From Antitrichia curtipendula (taxonomy: Eukaryota; Streptophyta; Bryopsida; Hypnales; Leucodontaceae), in NCBI GenBank assembly GCA_951230915.1, contig OX579641.1, forward strand, positions 23,538,254 through 23,602,253: 64,000 nucleotides of DNA, written 5' to 3'. Positions 38,957-51,260 of the stretch are shown here, one piece after another. The notes beneath the pieces are model-generated. The model did no database searches. It was not told the DNA's origin and saw only the letters and a list, made by a program, of their open reading frames with translations. Position 1 is the first letter of the stretch; the number at the start of each line of letters is the position of its first letter. A program made the translations under genes and the position numbers.

Positions 38957-40246
38957 AGAAGGTTTTGTTTTCTTTAGAGATAGAATTGAGACTGTACGTC
39001 ATCATCCGCTTGTTATTTTTTACCTTGAAACAGGCAAAAACTAATGTGCATCTGAAACTTCTGATAAGGCATTTTTTCCCTTCACTTCGTATGCCTTACC
39101 CTCAGTTAGGTTCTCTACTCAGTAACTGCCTTTTGATTCTGAATTCCCTAACTAGATAGTTTTCCATTTTGGAATTGGTTTTGACCCTCCAGTTTTATGT
39201 TTCTTCGTTGCCGTGGGTGTCTTGATACTGTATGTCCCAGGCCAAAAACTGCAAGGTACCAGTATGCGTGTCTTTCTGCAGCAAAGTGTCTTTCAAGTTC
39301 ACATTGCAATATGTACCAGAATAAGGAGGTTAATCTTAGTATGTGAGATACTAAGAGAATGGTGTAGACCATATTACGTCGATTCAATCTCTACTACTCG
39401 TGCGTGTTTTAATAATTGAACTGAAGAGTGGTAGAGCGGCCAAACAGAAATAGAAATTTTGACTTGGATAGTGATTTATTTCCTTGTGACTTCAATGGTG
39501 GCTTCTTTGTTTCCAATTTTCATATAGTTGCCCATTTGAATTGTATTTAGTGCCAAAATCAGCCTAAAAAACAAAGAAGATTGAATTTGACCAAAGTAAC
39601 AGAATCGGTCAAACATGGCAATCAAATTTGTCTTTGCAACGTTTCTGGATGTTACATTGATCTTACGCATTTGTCATCAGACGCAATATAAACAGACTCT
39701 AATTTAAGCCAACCTGTACAGGTTGGAGTCGAGCTCCTTCTATTTCACCGAGCACATTGCTTCTGTTGTCCATGTTTGAATTTCTAATATGTTTGCTCAA
39801 AGAAGTTGCTCCTACAGATTTGGCAATGGGATGTAGCTACCCTGAATATAATAGAATGGCTAGATCGTTGTTAGTTTTCGACAAAGACCCATACCTTTCG
39901 TTTGATGGGTTAATTTTTTCCTTCATTTCGACAGGTAAAAACAGAGAATTTAGAAACTGGAGTCGGTTGCACTCACCTTTTTTCTTAAAAAGAAAATAAA
40001 TGTAAACCATCGACAACGGTAATTCAAACACTTTGTAAAGACAAGGGGTGCAAACTTAGATGCTTATTTTCAAGATTCTTTGCAAGGTCAAATCTTTTTG
40101 AGTTGAATGATATTTATGATACAATACATACATTGAGTGTGTATTCCAGTGATAATTGCCATGGCATCAACGGCAAAGAATACATGTATTGATCAAAACA
40201 GCTTCAAGGTACACAAACTTTCTGGACATGGCTGTACTGTACTGTA
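38957..40246. other. 3' flank of RPS6 and spacer
   Basis: The first few hundred bases after the stop are mixed in composition and probably include the 3' UTR. Short frames on both strands have no recognisable content. No transposon termini seen. Confidence 0.35.
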
Positions 40247-40834
40247 CAGTGGGCTACAGTTCATTTACGAATTTTCGGATCCTCCTGAGATTAGGAGAAC
40301 TTTGAGAGGTCAGTGTGTGCTCAAAAATGAATGAAATTTTGAATTGTGGTGGAATCACATTGCAGTCTACTTTATCATCATTACAAACACACATATCTAA
40401 TTGAAAGTTATACAAAGAGTTTGATGTTTTCTATATACTATGTACTATGTAGTGTTGCCAACATTTGTGAAAATTACAACTTGTATTCAATGATACATAT
40501 AAGAAATGAACCTTCACAATTGCTTTAGAGATACTTATTCTCATACCACTTGAATTGCTTGTATGATTTCTTGCTTGTTCTTCACCAAAATGCAAAAAAT
40601 CTTTGACTATCCTATGGTTCTTGTAGATAGTGTATAAAAGGAATTCAAATTGTTGTATAATTTTAAATTATTCATTTGTTCACTTGTTATGAAGATGAAG
40701 TGCACTTCATTGCAATTCCAATGCAATTTGCGGTTTCAAAATTGATTCATTTGTTAGCATGCTAGAGCTTCCTAAAGCTGCTGAACTTTCTAGTGAACAA
40801 ACTGAAAAATTCGTAAATGAACTGTAGCCCACTG
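40247..40834. mobile_element. Family D element D2 (CAGT...ACTG ends, TA flanks)
   Basis: The left CAGTGGGCTACAGTTCATTT, then ACGAATTTT, is repeated inverted at the right end (AAATTCGT, then AAATGAACTGTAGCCCACTG). The TIR is about 29 bp, nearly perfect. Both sides are flanked by TA (40245-40246 and 40835-40836). Length is 588 bp, non-coding. CAG-starting TIRs with a TA duplication are typical of pogo/Tigger-like elements; that assignment is inference. Confidence 0.75.
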
Positions 40835-41246
40835 TACTGTACATGGAAGCTTTGATAAAGACGTCATCAGATACAGTTTCAGCACCTCAGGAGCTGCAAT
40901 GGTTTGAAAAGAGAGGGCCTTTGATCACAAAATCACTAAGCCAGCAGCACTACTACTCTTAACGGTTTCACAGAACACTCCCACGACATAAGGCTCGTTA
41001 CGGACAAATCCTCTTCCATCAAAACCCAATGATGCTTTCTGATCTTAAATGGGCTGCAAGTGGCTCCAGCGTTTGGTAAAAAATATGCTGCATCAAGAAC
41101 CCTGCCAAAAAAACAGAGCAATGGAATTCACTGAAGGATGCGGACGTGCCTGTAACAAAGAAATGATCTGGGAAAGTCAAAATCAACTCTCTGAAACAAG
41201 GCGATGGAAAATGATTTGCTGAGAGTCTGGTACCTTTTTAAACGAA

Positions 41247-44004
41247 TTAGTAAAGGTCACCAATCTTCCTATTCTTCTTCGATGCCTTCTTCGCGGTTGA
41301 TCTAGTGTGCACTCCGCTCACGTCATCTGTCTTCTGCGTCTTCGGGGATACCTGCTCATGGGAAAAAAATCTCGTCCTGAAGCTATTGAATGAAATCCAC
41401 GAGGCAAGTAGAAAACTAATTGTGAATACAAGGCAATCAAGATCTTCCTTACTTCCCTTTCTCCCTCTTCTATCTAGTACATCAAAGCAGCAAGCTCAAC
41501 AGGGGACCAGCTCTTGCACTGACTGAGAGGTAGACTTCGCATCCTCTTGCAAAATTTGGAGCAACAGAGCACAAAATGAAATGTGTGTACCACAATGAAC
41601 AACAATAGACATCATACCCTCGGGGCAGATTTGGAGTTCTCCGCAGAAAGTAATATCCCACGAAGACCTGCTGAGACACGTTTGGGCCTTTTCATTCCAG
41701 CTGGTGAAGGCTCAGATGGCTTCACATTGTGTATCTCAGACAGAGGTTTAGTTGCTACTCGGGCTGGCCTCTCATACTGCAGTGCTTGCGCAAGGCCCCT
41801 GTCTCCAGCTGTCAACCTTCTGGGCCTCTTGTGAACTCCATCTGTTCAAACAAAATTTAAGGTACTCACTCTCGGACAAAAGCAGAGAAGGCAAACACTA
41901 AATGATACCTGATTAACATGTTATTTACGTGAACGGAAAGCACATGCATGTCAGCTCTACACCAAAGATGGCATTAATGTAGAGGATACTAAACCCCTCA
42001 AGGACCTGATCTCATCTCGAAAACCAACCCCTCCTACCAACGGCTCATCTATTCATATGACTGATTGGACATTTGGACTTGACTTGGCAGCAAATGCATG
42101 CTGTACGCATGACGTGGCTAAATGATCGTTGAATGCAACTGGGGTTGTCTACGCCCGACAACCTCCTGCTCTAAAATGGCGTAAGAAATTCAGCTATAGC
42201 GATAAAAATTTGATCTGAACAGATTTGGCTCTTGTACAGAGTCGTGCAAAAATCTTTGGGTACATCTCCAAAACATTACTACAGTACTACATAAGTTAAA
42301 ATACTAAATTTGACACAAATAGGATTCATTACCGCACAGTTTATTTTCTTAGTGGTGCAATATCACAGGGAGCTTAATCTCTAATTCCCGTATCCTTTCC
42401 CATTTCAGAATGTGCCATTTCCACTAGTTACGGGCCCCTTTCCCCGGATGCTGATAATTCCCTTTGGTGCAAATAGCCAGGAAATATTTGCACCTATAGA
42501 TAATGCAGCAAATACCCGGGAAAGGAGGCCGAAGCATGCTCATTTCCTATATGGATGTTCTCCCTGCGTAAGTTCGTGTACCACGGAACAGCAAAAACAC
42601 TAGAATCCTTACAGTACTTTCTATGCGTTCGAACTTACTTTCAAGATGCTCGGGACCGGCCGTATTAGCAGTCGCAGCCTCCCCGTCCTTGGATCTGCTC
42701 TCAACGTGGACGGTGCTCAGTGCATTCTCAACCTCATCAGGAGAGGACGACGTGACGGCCCCTTGCGAGTTGATGGGCGAAGGGGTCTCAGCCACGGAGT
42801 CGCGAAGATAAGTGGATCGGACATTCCGCTTGGCCTGCTTGCTTTGAGAGGATCCGTTGGACAGTGAAGCATTCACGGTTTGCGGTGCACTAGCTTCCTC
42901 TGCTGCTTCACGCTTTTGCTGGTAGGGACAAAACCAGAAACAGTGTTCCAAAAGTATAGCAAGGATAAGTTTCAAAAATCCAAAGCAAGTGTCTCTCGAA
43001 AATGTCTCTCAATTCAGGGAAACTGTCTCTCAAAAACAGCCAACTCATAGTGCAATGGGCAGAGAGTCCGATGCGTGTGCTTGGTTCTTCTAAATTAAAA
43101 ATCTCAAAAAAACAATAAACGAAGTTTAATATGGACAGTTCATTCTCTGATCTTCCTTTGCGAAAAAGCCCGTAGACGATTTCTGAATGTTTACGATTAC
43201 CGTACCTTTCCAAGACAATGAAGCTGCTGCTATAGGTTATCAGACGTTATCCACTCTAGTAACTCAGTATCAGGTAGAGTAGCATACGTGAGTCGATGTT
43301 TCTCTCTAGAAAGAATAAATGGAACAGAAAAATCAAGCTTCGAAATCCGCAAGAAATTAATGCAAGGAGCCATAAGATACGAGAAAGGAAACGCCATGAA
43401 AAACTCCAAGTAAAACAATAACTGAGAACTGAATGCACAGTCAATGCGCTGACTGGAATCAATTGCTCCTTTGCCGGCAGAGGATTTCCCATTGTTTACG
43501 AACGAGTATTCCAAAACATTGTAGCTGCTGGCTATAGATTATCAGACATTATCGGTTCTAGCAGAGAGTAGCATACGTGAGCCTTTCTTCAGGAAAAGAT
43601 AAATCGAAAAGAAAAAAACAAAGTTTCCAAATCCTCGAAAATTAATGCAGTAGTTGAAACGTAGAGAAAAAACGCTAGCGCGCGGTTGTAGCCGTCGAAC
43701 GAACCTCAAGCTGACCAGGAGGAGGTTGCGTTGCTGCGGGAGACTCGATGCTGGGGAAGTCAAGCTTCAAGGGACCAGCAGCGTCACGTTCCTCGGCATC
43801 GACGTTGAGTTCGGCGACCCGGAACGTCTGAAAGGCGCCGTGGTGGATGAGCTTGACACAACCCCACGACCGCAATGCACTCGCAGGCGACGACGACGAC
43901 GACGCTTCGTGCAATGTCGCTTCAAAGAGCTCGCGCGTCTCCCACGCTTTGCACTCTTCGCAGTAGTATTTCATCCACATCCGCTTCTTGTCCTCTTCCG
44001 ACAT
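41247..44004 (-). CDS. Unrecognised basic, low-complexity protein with an N-terminal CxxC
   Basis: Four exons: 44004-43705, 42918-42639, 41841-41618 and 41351-41247 (909 nt, 302 aa, stop TAA). All junctions are GT-AG and phases agree. The N-terminus MSEEDKKRMWMKYYCEEC has a Cys pair (C15, C18), then GCVKLIHHGAFQTFRVAEL. The middle is Ser/Glu/Ala-rich and looks disordered. The third exon has basic patches (GVHKRPRRLTAGDRG, GMKRPKRVSAGLRG) and the C-terminus is Lys-rich (STAKKASKKNRKIGDLY), which suggests a nuclear protein. I know no family for it. Only three Cys are present, so a complete zinc finger is unlikely. The closing frame and conserved splice signals are the main evidence that it is real. 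Confidence 0.68.
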
Positions 44005-44753
44005 TGCTGCTCACCGCAACCACTCAAGAATCCTGCCGTCGAACAGACAAGTCGCGGTTACAGCAATTGCAAAACCCTCTCCCTGCACAATACTCGAACC
44101 GGTACTCAACCCCCCCGCCCCCGCGACAACGCACCAACCCTACTAACACATCAAATCGAAAACCAGTACACGAACACACAAGAAACGTCGACGCACGTGC
44201 CTGCCCTTCCGCGAAAACCTATAAGCTCGCAAAGCTCCCAAGATACCCCAACCACGCACTCCCGCACACAGCAAGATCGTCCAACTCAAAGAAACCTTAT
44301 TAAACCAACATCGAACAATCAAACCAGAGAACGAATCTGTTCTCGGCCTAGAGGAATTATTAAAACTTCCGATTTGCCTGCAGCTCAAGAGAGTGGAAAT
44401 TATCAATCGATTCCTACAACATCATCATGATCACGAAACGTTCGGCAAACAATATTCTTAGACGATTGTTGCGCTTGATAAAGGAACCTCGAAGGGAGGG
44501 AGGGAGTGCTGGGAATAGTACTCCAATGAATTTGTTACAAACCGATTAAGAAGAATTGAAGAAGTAGTGACGAAGGCTGATGCTTCCCGAAGGTGAGCAA
44601 TGCAAGACACGGCTCTCTGCCTCAACTTAGCCCGTAGAATTGTGCGTGATGGCTAGAGCTGGAGCAGCAATATCGCGTTAACATAAGAAAACGTGCACGG
44701 AGACTGCGGGAAACAAAAGGAAAACGAAAGAGTAAAGAGCGTCGGCTGCGGGG

Positions 44754-44762
44754 ATTTATATA
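44754..44762 (-). promoter_or_regulatory. TATA box candidate for the 302-aa protein gene
   Basis: On the minus strand the sequence reads TATATAAAT, set in GC-richer DNA (followed by ccccgcagccgacgctc). It is about 750 bp upstream of the ATG at 44004, which would give a long leader or a leader with an intron. Confidence 0.4.
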
Positions 44763-46600
44763 TGAAGTTGAAGCACTGAACTTACAAGTCTTCTGCCTCC
44801 CGAAAATATTTTCACAAGTTACGATTGACTAATTTTAATGTAGCTTGCGTTACAATGTACCGGTCACTACACCGGCAGTGAGCATCTTTCTTTGCGCTCG
44901 GATAATACTTTTTCTTTTTTCTTAAAATTACGGATCCCTTCGGTTTTCGATAAGCAGGTCAAGATGATGAGTAGTAGGTTTGCTTCAAGAAAACTACTGT
45001 AGCTATCATTCTGCTCATGATTTTAACCTCCTTCCAAGTCCGTCCGATGATTGATTAACTCGATTGCAGTGATTTTCTTTTCTGAGTTAAGGAATATTTT
45101 GGTCCTGGTGGAGCGGGCAGAGCGGGAGGTCGCACTAATACCGTGATGCTTGCTCATAGTGTACTGACTGATTGCAACAGAGCCCGGAGCCTGCGACTGC
45201 GTCATGTGCTTTCGGCTTTGCAGGAACCGTCTCCATCACATGCTTCTTGTTTTCGTTGTTTCCAAAACGGCGTCACTTCAAGGGGAACACTAATTTCAAG
45301 AACTTGGCGATGATTTTCTTCTGGTTGATCTTCCGCTTGAAGGCCAGGGAATTAGGTTTGCACTCGACATGACGAAAGTATATTCAAATTGTGATGATAC
45401 TCGCCTCCCCGGCGGCCGGATCGCAGAGCGAGCGAGCGAGAGGCAGTTTTATGCTGAGTTGATGATTGCTGGCGATGGAACCTGTTGTGTTTTTTGCATC
45501 ATGAGAACTGTCCTATCATCTTGCAGAGTAGTTGTACGACCGTGCATCATTTCCGCGTGGTGGCAGGAATCCGGAATCATAAGCACCTCCTTCAGTCGTA
45601 CAATGAGCTCGATTCTTGTGCCAGTCATTTTTTGTTTTCTTCGGTGTGTTCCGCCAAGGATGATCGCTTGTGACTCATGATTTCCTGAAGCTTCTTGGGC
45701 AGAACGATCACCTGTCAAATCCAGAGAGTCACCTACTTCCGGACATTCCCGCCACTGTAGCATCCGTAATGACCATCCCTACTGACACATCGAATGTGCT
45801 CTGACTGCTCTCCACACTAAACCTTGAATCAGCCGTACGTGAACTTGTATTTATGGAAGAAGGAATGTTCTCTTTCCCAGAAATTTTTCAATTGCGCTTG
45901 GCTTGACTAACAATGCGCTATTCTATTTTTTAAGTCCTCTGTTCGTAAGCCGAAAAAATCAATTCAAAATGTTAAGGAATCAGTAGCGGTAGAACGATAT
46001 GATTCAGTTTCCCTTACCGAGTGGTGAAATCTACATTTGTTGCTGCCGCGCCGGTGTTTGAAATTACAGAATATTTAACTAATGTGCGTGATTGATCTTG
46101 TTTCGATCGAAACCGTTTACAGTTCCAGGAGCTCCGATCCTTCCCGACATGAACGGTTTCCGTGTTCGTCGTGCCCAGAATCGTTACTAGCAAGGCGATG
46201 ACTGCACAATCGATTAACTTACGCCGAGGCTACTAAAATCCAGTTTGAGAGTTTGATTTCTTGTCTCGAATATTTTCCTTTACCTGTGCAGATTCAAAGT
46301 GGAGGTAGTTTCTGTTGGTCGTGCTTTGGCGAGGTTGTCTCTTCGCACTTCTTTGTGCAACCGACGTGACAATTGGAAAAGTTCCACCGCTTCCAACTCC
46401 GTTCACTTTTTTCATCACACTCTGCAAGGTTTTAGGGTTCCAGAAGAACTCCAGGGCGGTGAGAGAATCAAGAATCTGTTTGCTTTCGAATCACACACCA
46501 ATAAACTCCATAACGTATGACTGACGGACAATATTTAGGATTTATTAATACCTTGTGAGAGTTTGAGAGTACGAGAGAAAGTTTTGAATAGGGATTCTCC
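44763..46600. other. Mixed-composition upstream region, no gene recognised
   Basis: About 1.8 kb with near-genic GC. Frames exist on both strands (45369-45680 plus, 45449-45763 minus, 46233-46427 minus) but none has family features and none can be linked by splice sites with confidence. It may be promoter DNA, a non-coding transcript or a small lineage-specific gene. Confidence 0.3.
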
Positions 46601-49600
46601 TTTTTTTTAGGACTTTAGGAAGGATGACATATGATTAGCATTTTCCATTTCATTATTGGACACTGAGCCTGATTAATCAATTCATGTTAACCTTAAAACA
46701 ACGCTATGGGCGTTTTTCAACCAAAGAATAACAAAGAATCTTCATGCGTAGGGCAAAAGTACTATTTTTCATCTTTAGAATTTTGTGGGAAAGGGGGAGA
46801 TCATGCATAGTAATTTGACTTCCAGTGAGCACTTCTGTTTATTTTGTAAAGTAGATGATGTCAGGCAAGGATGATTTCTACCACCACTAGCCACGCGTTC
46901 AAGGGTTATGCAATATTCATGTCAATATCATTCATTATTGTCTATTGATCATATGTCATCTTAGTACATAGAAATCACCCAAGCATTAGGAATTCTAAAA
47001 ATAAGCATGCTAACAAGGAAGGCAAAGCCCGACTACGAATGCATGGGTTTTGTTCCATAATTCTAGTCTACAATCAGATTGCCCAACGTAAACACCCGTC
47101 TACAAATGGATGAAATATGTGATCGATAAATGAAAAATTTGTGATCATTGATTATGCGGATTTCATGGGCTAAGAGGAGATTATAGGAAATTATCCTCCC
47201 ACAAATTGAATTGGACATTTATTAGCAAGGGCTTACATCTCATGTATTGAGCATATTTCATTTTGGTATTGTGCAAAAAATATATGTCAGTATTGTGCAC
47301 CAAACAATATATATGTCAAGTATCATGCATTGAAAATTATTCATTTAATATCATGCACTAAACAGATTTTATTTCAGTCTCATGCATTTGAGCATATTTC
47401 ATTATAGAATCGTATTCTAAGCACACAGACATTATGCAATGAGCAATATTTATGTCGATATCATAAAATTGAGTATTATTCATTTTAGTATTGTACACTG
47501 ACCATAATTCAATTAACTATGGAGCACTAACCTTCATAAACCCTGCTTGGAATGTCTACTCTATCTTCTCAAATCCAGCATTATGTAGTTATCAAGCTTT
47601 GTTACATCAACCAACCAACCTAGCTACTAGAAAAATGTCAAAATTAGTAATGAGACCTAAAGTAGAACTACCAAAGTTTTATTTCTTAAATTATAGCATG
47701 TAGATAGAGTCTAATTATAATTAAAATAAAAATGTATCCCTAGACAAAATGGAATTAATAATCTTTTATTTTATTAATGGCATGATAAACTATCTTTATC
47801 TTAGGATATTGAATTGTCTATGCTAGATAAATTTAATAAATTCTGAAAGTTATAAAGTAGCAAAGCAAGGTATAATAAATTGTTTGTATTATATAATAAT
47901 AATAGGTATTTGGACAATGAATGGAATGTCTATTGGCTGTTCAATAAAACCTAATTTATTTTCTTTAATAGACTTTGTTACATTATTAAATTAAAATAGA
48001 GGTGTCCTGCCATAATGACAAATGTCAAAAATTAATAACATGTTTTAGATTTTTTTTAAACACTAAAAAAGCACTCAAATGGATACAGTACAAACTATAA
48101 TCATTTCTAGCAATAAAAGACAAATTTACCATGTTTTAAACTACCAATGGAATATTAAAAACTCTTAGAAATTCAACAAAATGGATGGTACAAATTGTTA
48201 GAACAACCATATTCTTAATTTGCATGTCAATGCTTACAAGAACTTGACAATGGTTGAAGTTTCCTTCTACAATTGTCACCCTCTAAAAATTCACTATATA
48301 TGAGATGGTTGCACCATTTTTACTTGTTTTAAATGAAAATATTTTAAGGATAATATCCTCCATTGTCATAAAAAAATCTTAGCTTTTAAATAGGCCAATA
48401 GCCTCCACTTTCTAAGTTCACAATTTTTTTTTTGACAATGTTGAGCTCCCTTCCCCATACAAATACAATTTTGTATTCTTGCAAACCACACCTTCCACAT
48501 CCATGAAAAAAATGATTTCAATTCCCTCTAGGACTCAACTCTTGAAGGTTACAATTTGTACCAATGTTATTATAATCTTTGAATTTTGGAATAACTAGAT
48601 GTTGGAAGAAAATCGTGAATGTAAAGGAAGTGGGATCTTTTTCTTCCTTACCCAACCATTGAAAATTATATTTCTACATTTGTTTAAAGCAATCTTGGAA
48701 GAAGAATGTTTATCTTCACAAAAATTAAATTTTAAACTCTTGTCGCAAAGTTACAATTTATACTTTGCCTTCTGAGTATGATCCTCAAGATTATGACATG
48801 CTCCATTGGTGAAAATTTATTGTAAGGGATTAAGCCTAAGCCACTTATAGCGGAGAATTGAAACTTCACATAAAAATGTTAGCATATTACAATGAACTTT
48901 TGTTGTAATACAACATAAAGTTTAATCCTATGACGTTGATGCAGACATTGTGTCCATTTGGATGACTTCACCAAAGACTAAAAGATGGAAAAAAAAACAT
49001 TTCTTCATCCCATTTTCTTTTGAAGTTGCTTGAGTACATTTTCAATGAATACTATTGCAAATTTCCTCATTATGGTATTATTGACTAGTTTAAAAAAGGA
49101 AGATCCATGAATCACCCTTGTAGTGTATTTTGGCCATTTTCTTATTATGTACTCATGATGTGAATTTAACGCATAAAAATGATATTTTTTTAATTTGAGT
49201 TCAACTAATGAAATGAAGCTTATCATTTGCTGTTTCTACTCTAATTGGAAATTTTGGAAATTTTACAAATTTCAATATTTTATAGCAATACAATCCACCC
49301 TTGATATCTCTTAAGACTTCGGAGCAAGGAAACTTGTAACTTATGTCGTACTAACACATTAATACTTATCCAGGATTAGCATAGACGATTCTAACACTTA
49401 CATGAATAGTACTTATGTAAATTTTGAATTAGCAACAATAACACTTATATAATAAAGGATAAAAATATATAAGAAATGAATGTCATGATACTTCTAAGCA
49501 TGATGGAAGAACAAATCTAAAATAGTTTGATGAGATTTTCATGCATCAAAATAAATTCAAGATCCTTCTCCATTGTAGATCTGAACTTCCAGCCTCTCTA

Positions 49601-49680
49601 AATCATCAAATCACAAATATCAAATCACTTTGAATTTAAAAAATATTTCAAAGCGTGTAAAATATTTCACAAATCACTTT
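46601..49680. other. AT-rich spacer without recognisable genes
   Basis: About 3 kb of low-GC DNA. The only structure I see is the degenerate tandem array at 47232-47515. Confidence 0.4.
47232..47515. repeat. Degenerate tandem repeat (~45-bp period)
   Basis: Phrases of the type attgagcatatttcatttt, then ggtattgtgca, recur as tgtcagtattgtgcaccaaa, ttcatttaatatcatgcact, tttcagtctcatgcatttga, gagcatatttcattataga and ttcattttagtattgtacac. Spacing is irregular but near 40-50 bp. Confidence 0.5.
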
Positions 49681-50045
49681 GAATTAAAAAAATTTGTTGA
49701 AGAATTGAGTTGAAAGTCTATAAAAAAATTTAAAAACAAATAAGTTTGATTTTCATTCTTTAAAAAATTATTCTGTAGAAGTAGGTTCAAGATTGAAAGA
49801 AAAACTAAATTTTTCATAGCTCTAACTCTCTAAGATGGGATTGAAACACAATAATTCTAATGGTCAGATCTTTTTAGCAATAAAACTTAATTTTGTTAAA
49901 CAATTTTATTTGAAAAATTGTAAAAATTCCATTCAGAAATGAATTCTATAAGTTATTTTTTCAAAAAAATGCTTAGATTGCCCCAAAACAAGATTGTTCA
50001 TAACTTTCACATCACTAATCCAAATGGAATGAATCAAATACTTAT
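49681..50045. mobile_element. Family A fragment (A10), truncated at both ends
   Basis: Collinear with A2 interior in the same orientation: gaattgagttgaaagtct, gtagaagtaggttcaagat, aatggtcagatctttttagc, tataagttattttttcaa, and ccaaatggaatgaatcaaa. Neither TTAA end is present. Confidence 0.6.
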
Positions 50046-50252
50046 TAGCATAAGAGATATTGAAGGTGGATTATATAAATTCTAGGTCAATAACTATGGT
50101 TTGGAATTTTTAATTTTAGAGTGACACAATCATTTTGGTTTACACCATAATGCTATACACTATAATATACATTTGTATTGAAAATTTTAGAGTTTTGAAA
50201 ATATTCTATATTTGATATGAAATTTGTTCAATTCTTTCTTAAAAAATTTACA

Positions 50253-51260
50253 TTAACCCCTAAAAGACCATTGTCCCTTTGGAAGACAAATTGAATTTCA
50301 AGCAAGTACCTACAATCTCAATTTTTTTCATGATTTTTTGAAATTGTTTTTGAAGGTAGAAAAATTGAAGAATAATATTTTTAACAATAATATTCCCACA
50401 ATATTTTTAATAATAATATTTCCAGAACATTGTTTTTGTGGAAATATTATTTTTTTTTTCAATTGGTGCTCAGAACAAAAGTTATGCCTAGATAAGCTCA
50501 AAACAAGGAAGACCAACTGACCAAGCAACAAAAAAGAAACCCAAAAATTTGAATTTAAAAAAAATATTTATTTCTCATTGATTATATTTTCTTCTACATT
50601 TAAAGCTTTGATTCATTTCATTTGGATAAGTGATGTGAAAGTTATGGACAATCTTTTTTAATGGACAATCTAAGCATTGACTTGAATAAATAACTTGTAG
50701 GATTCATTCTGAATCAAATTTTTACAATTTAAGAAAATTCTACCATTAGAGAAAATTTGGACTCTCAAGAAGGCCGTCAAGCTGTGACAAGCCACTCTAT
50801 TTGGGAAGTCCTACGGAGCTAGGAAAAGATGCGGTGTTAGCTTGTGTGAACTTCGTGAAGAACTATCACTTTTACTCCTTTTATGTATAGTTTATTCAAG
50901 TTTTGTAAAGAGTGTTTACTACACGATGACATATATTTAAAAATAGTAACTGCCACCCCCTCTTTCATTTAAGTAATATTTCTTTTGTAATCAATGCTTT
51001 GACAATTGCGAAACTCACAATGAGCGACAGTAGGGAAAAAAATTTGTCAAGCCAAAATAAATGTAATATAGGGGTCCCTTCCAGCACTTCTTAGCGGCCT
51101 TCTCAAGAATTCAAATTTTCTCTAATGCATAGTTTAGTTTGCTTGCTAGAATAATCTTACCATTGAGATTAGTGTATTTTAATTTCATCTCAAGGTTATT
51201 AATAATTTAGATTTTCCTTCTACCTTGTACATATTTCTATTTAACTATTGTTTTAAAATA
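50253..51260. mobile_element. Family A copy A3, inverted, truncated and interrupted
   Basis: Begins TTAACCCCTAAAAGACCATT, then follows the family A sequence in reverse (accattgtccctttggaaga ... gttatggacaatc ... ttgtaggattcattctga). It is interrupted at 50745-51126 and resumes (gcttgctagaataatctta, then ccattgagattagtgtatt) to about 51260, where similarity ends. The other TTAA end is missing. Confidence 0.65.
50745..51126. mobile_element. 382-bp MITE nested in A3
   Basis: Inverted ends: ATTAGAGAAAATTTGGACTC, then TCAAGAAGGCCG, on the left; CGGCCTTCTCAAGAATTC, then AAATTTTCTCTAAT, on the right. The TIR is about 32 bp with a few mismatches. Family A text is continuous across it in other copies (A5 at about 55110-55150). 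No coding frame and no clear target duplication. Confidence 0.65.

Noticed and set aside
43654..44430. Longest open frame in the window (258 aa, plus strand)
   Set aside because: It is antisense to exon 1 of the minus-strand gene, Arg/Pro/Ser/Thr-rich from GC composition, and lacks any motif; the minus strand has the consistent spliced frame.
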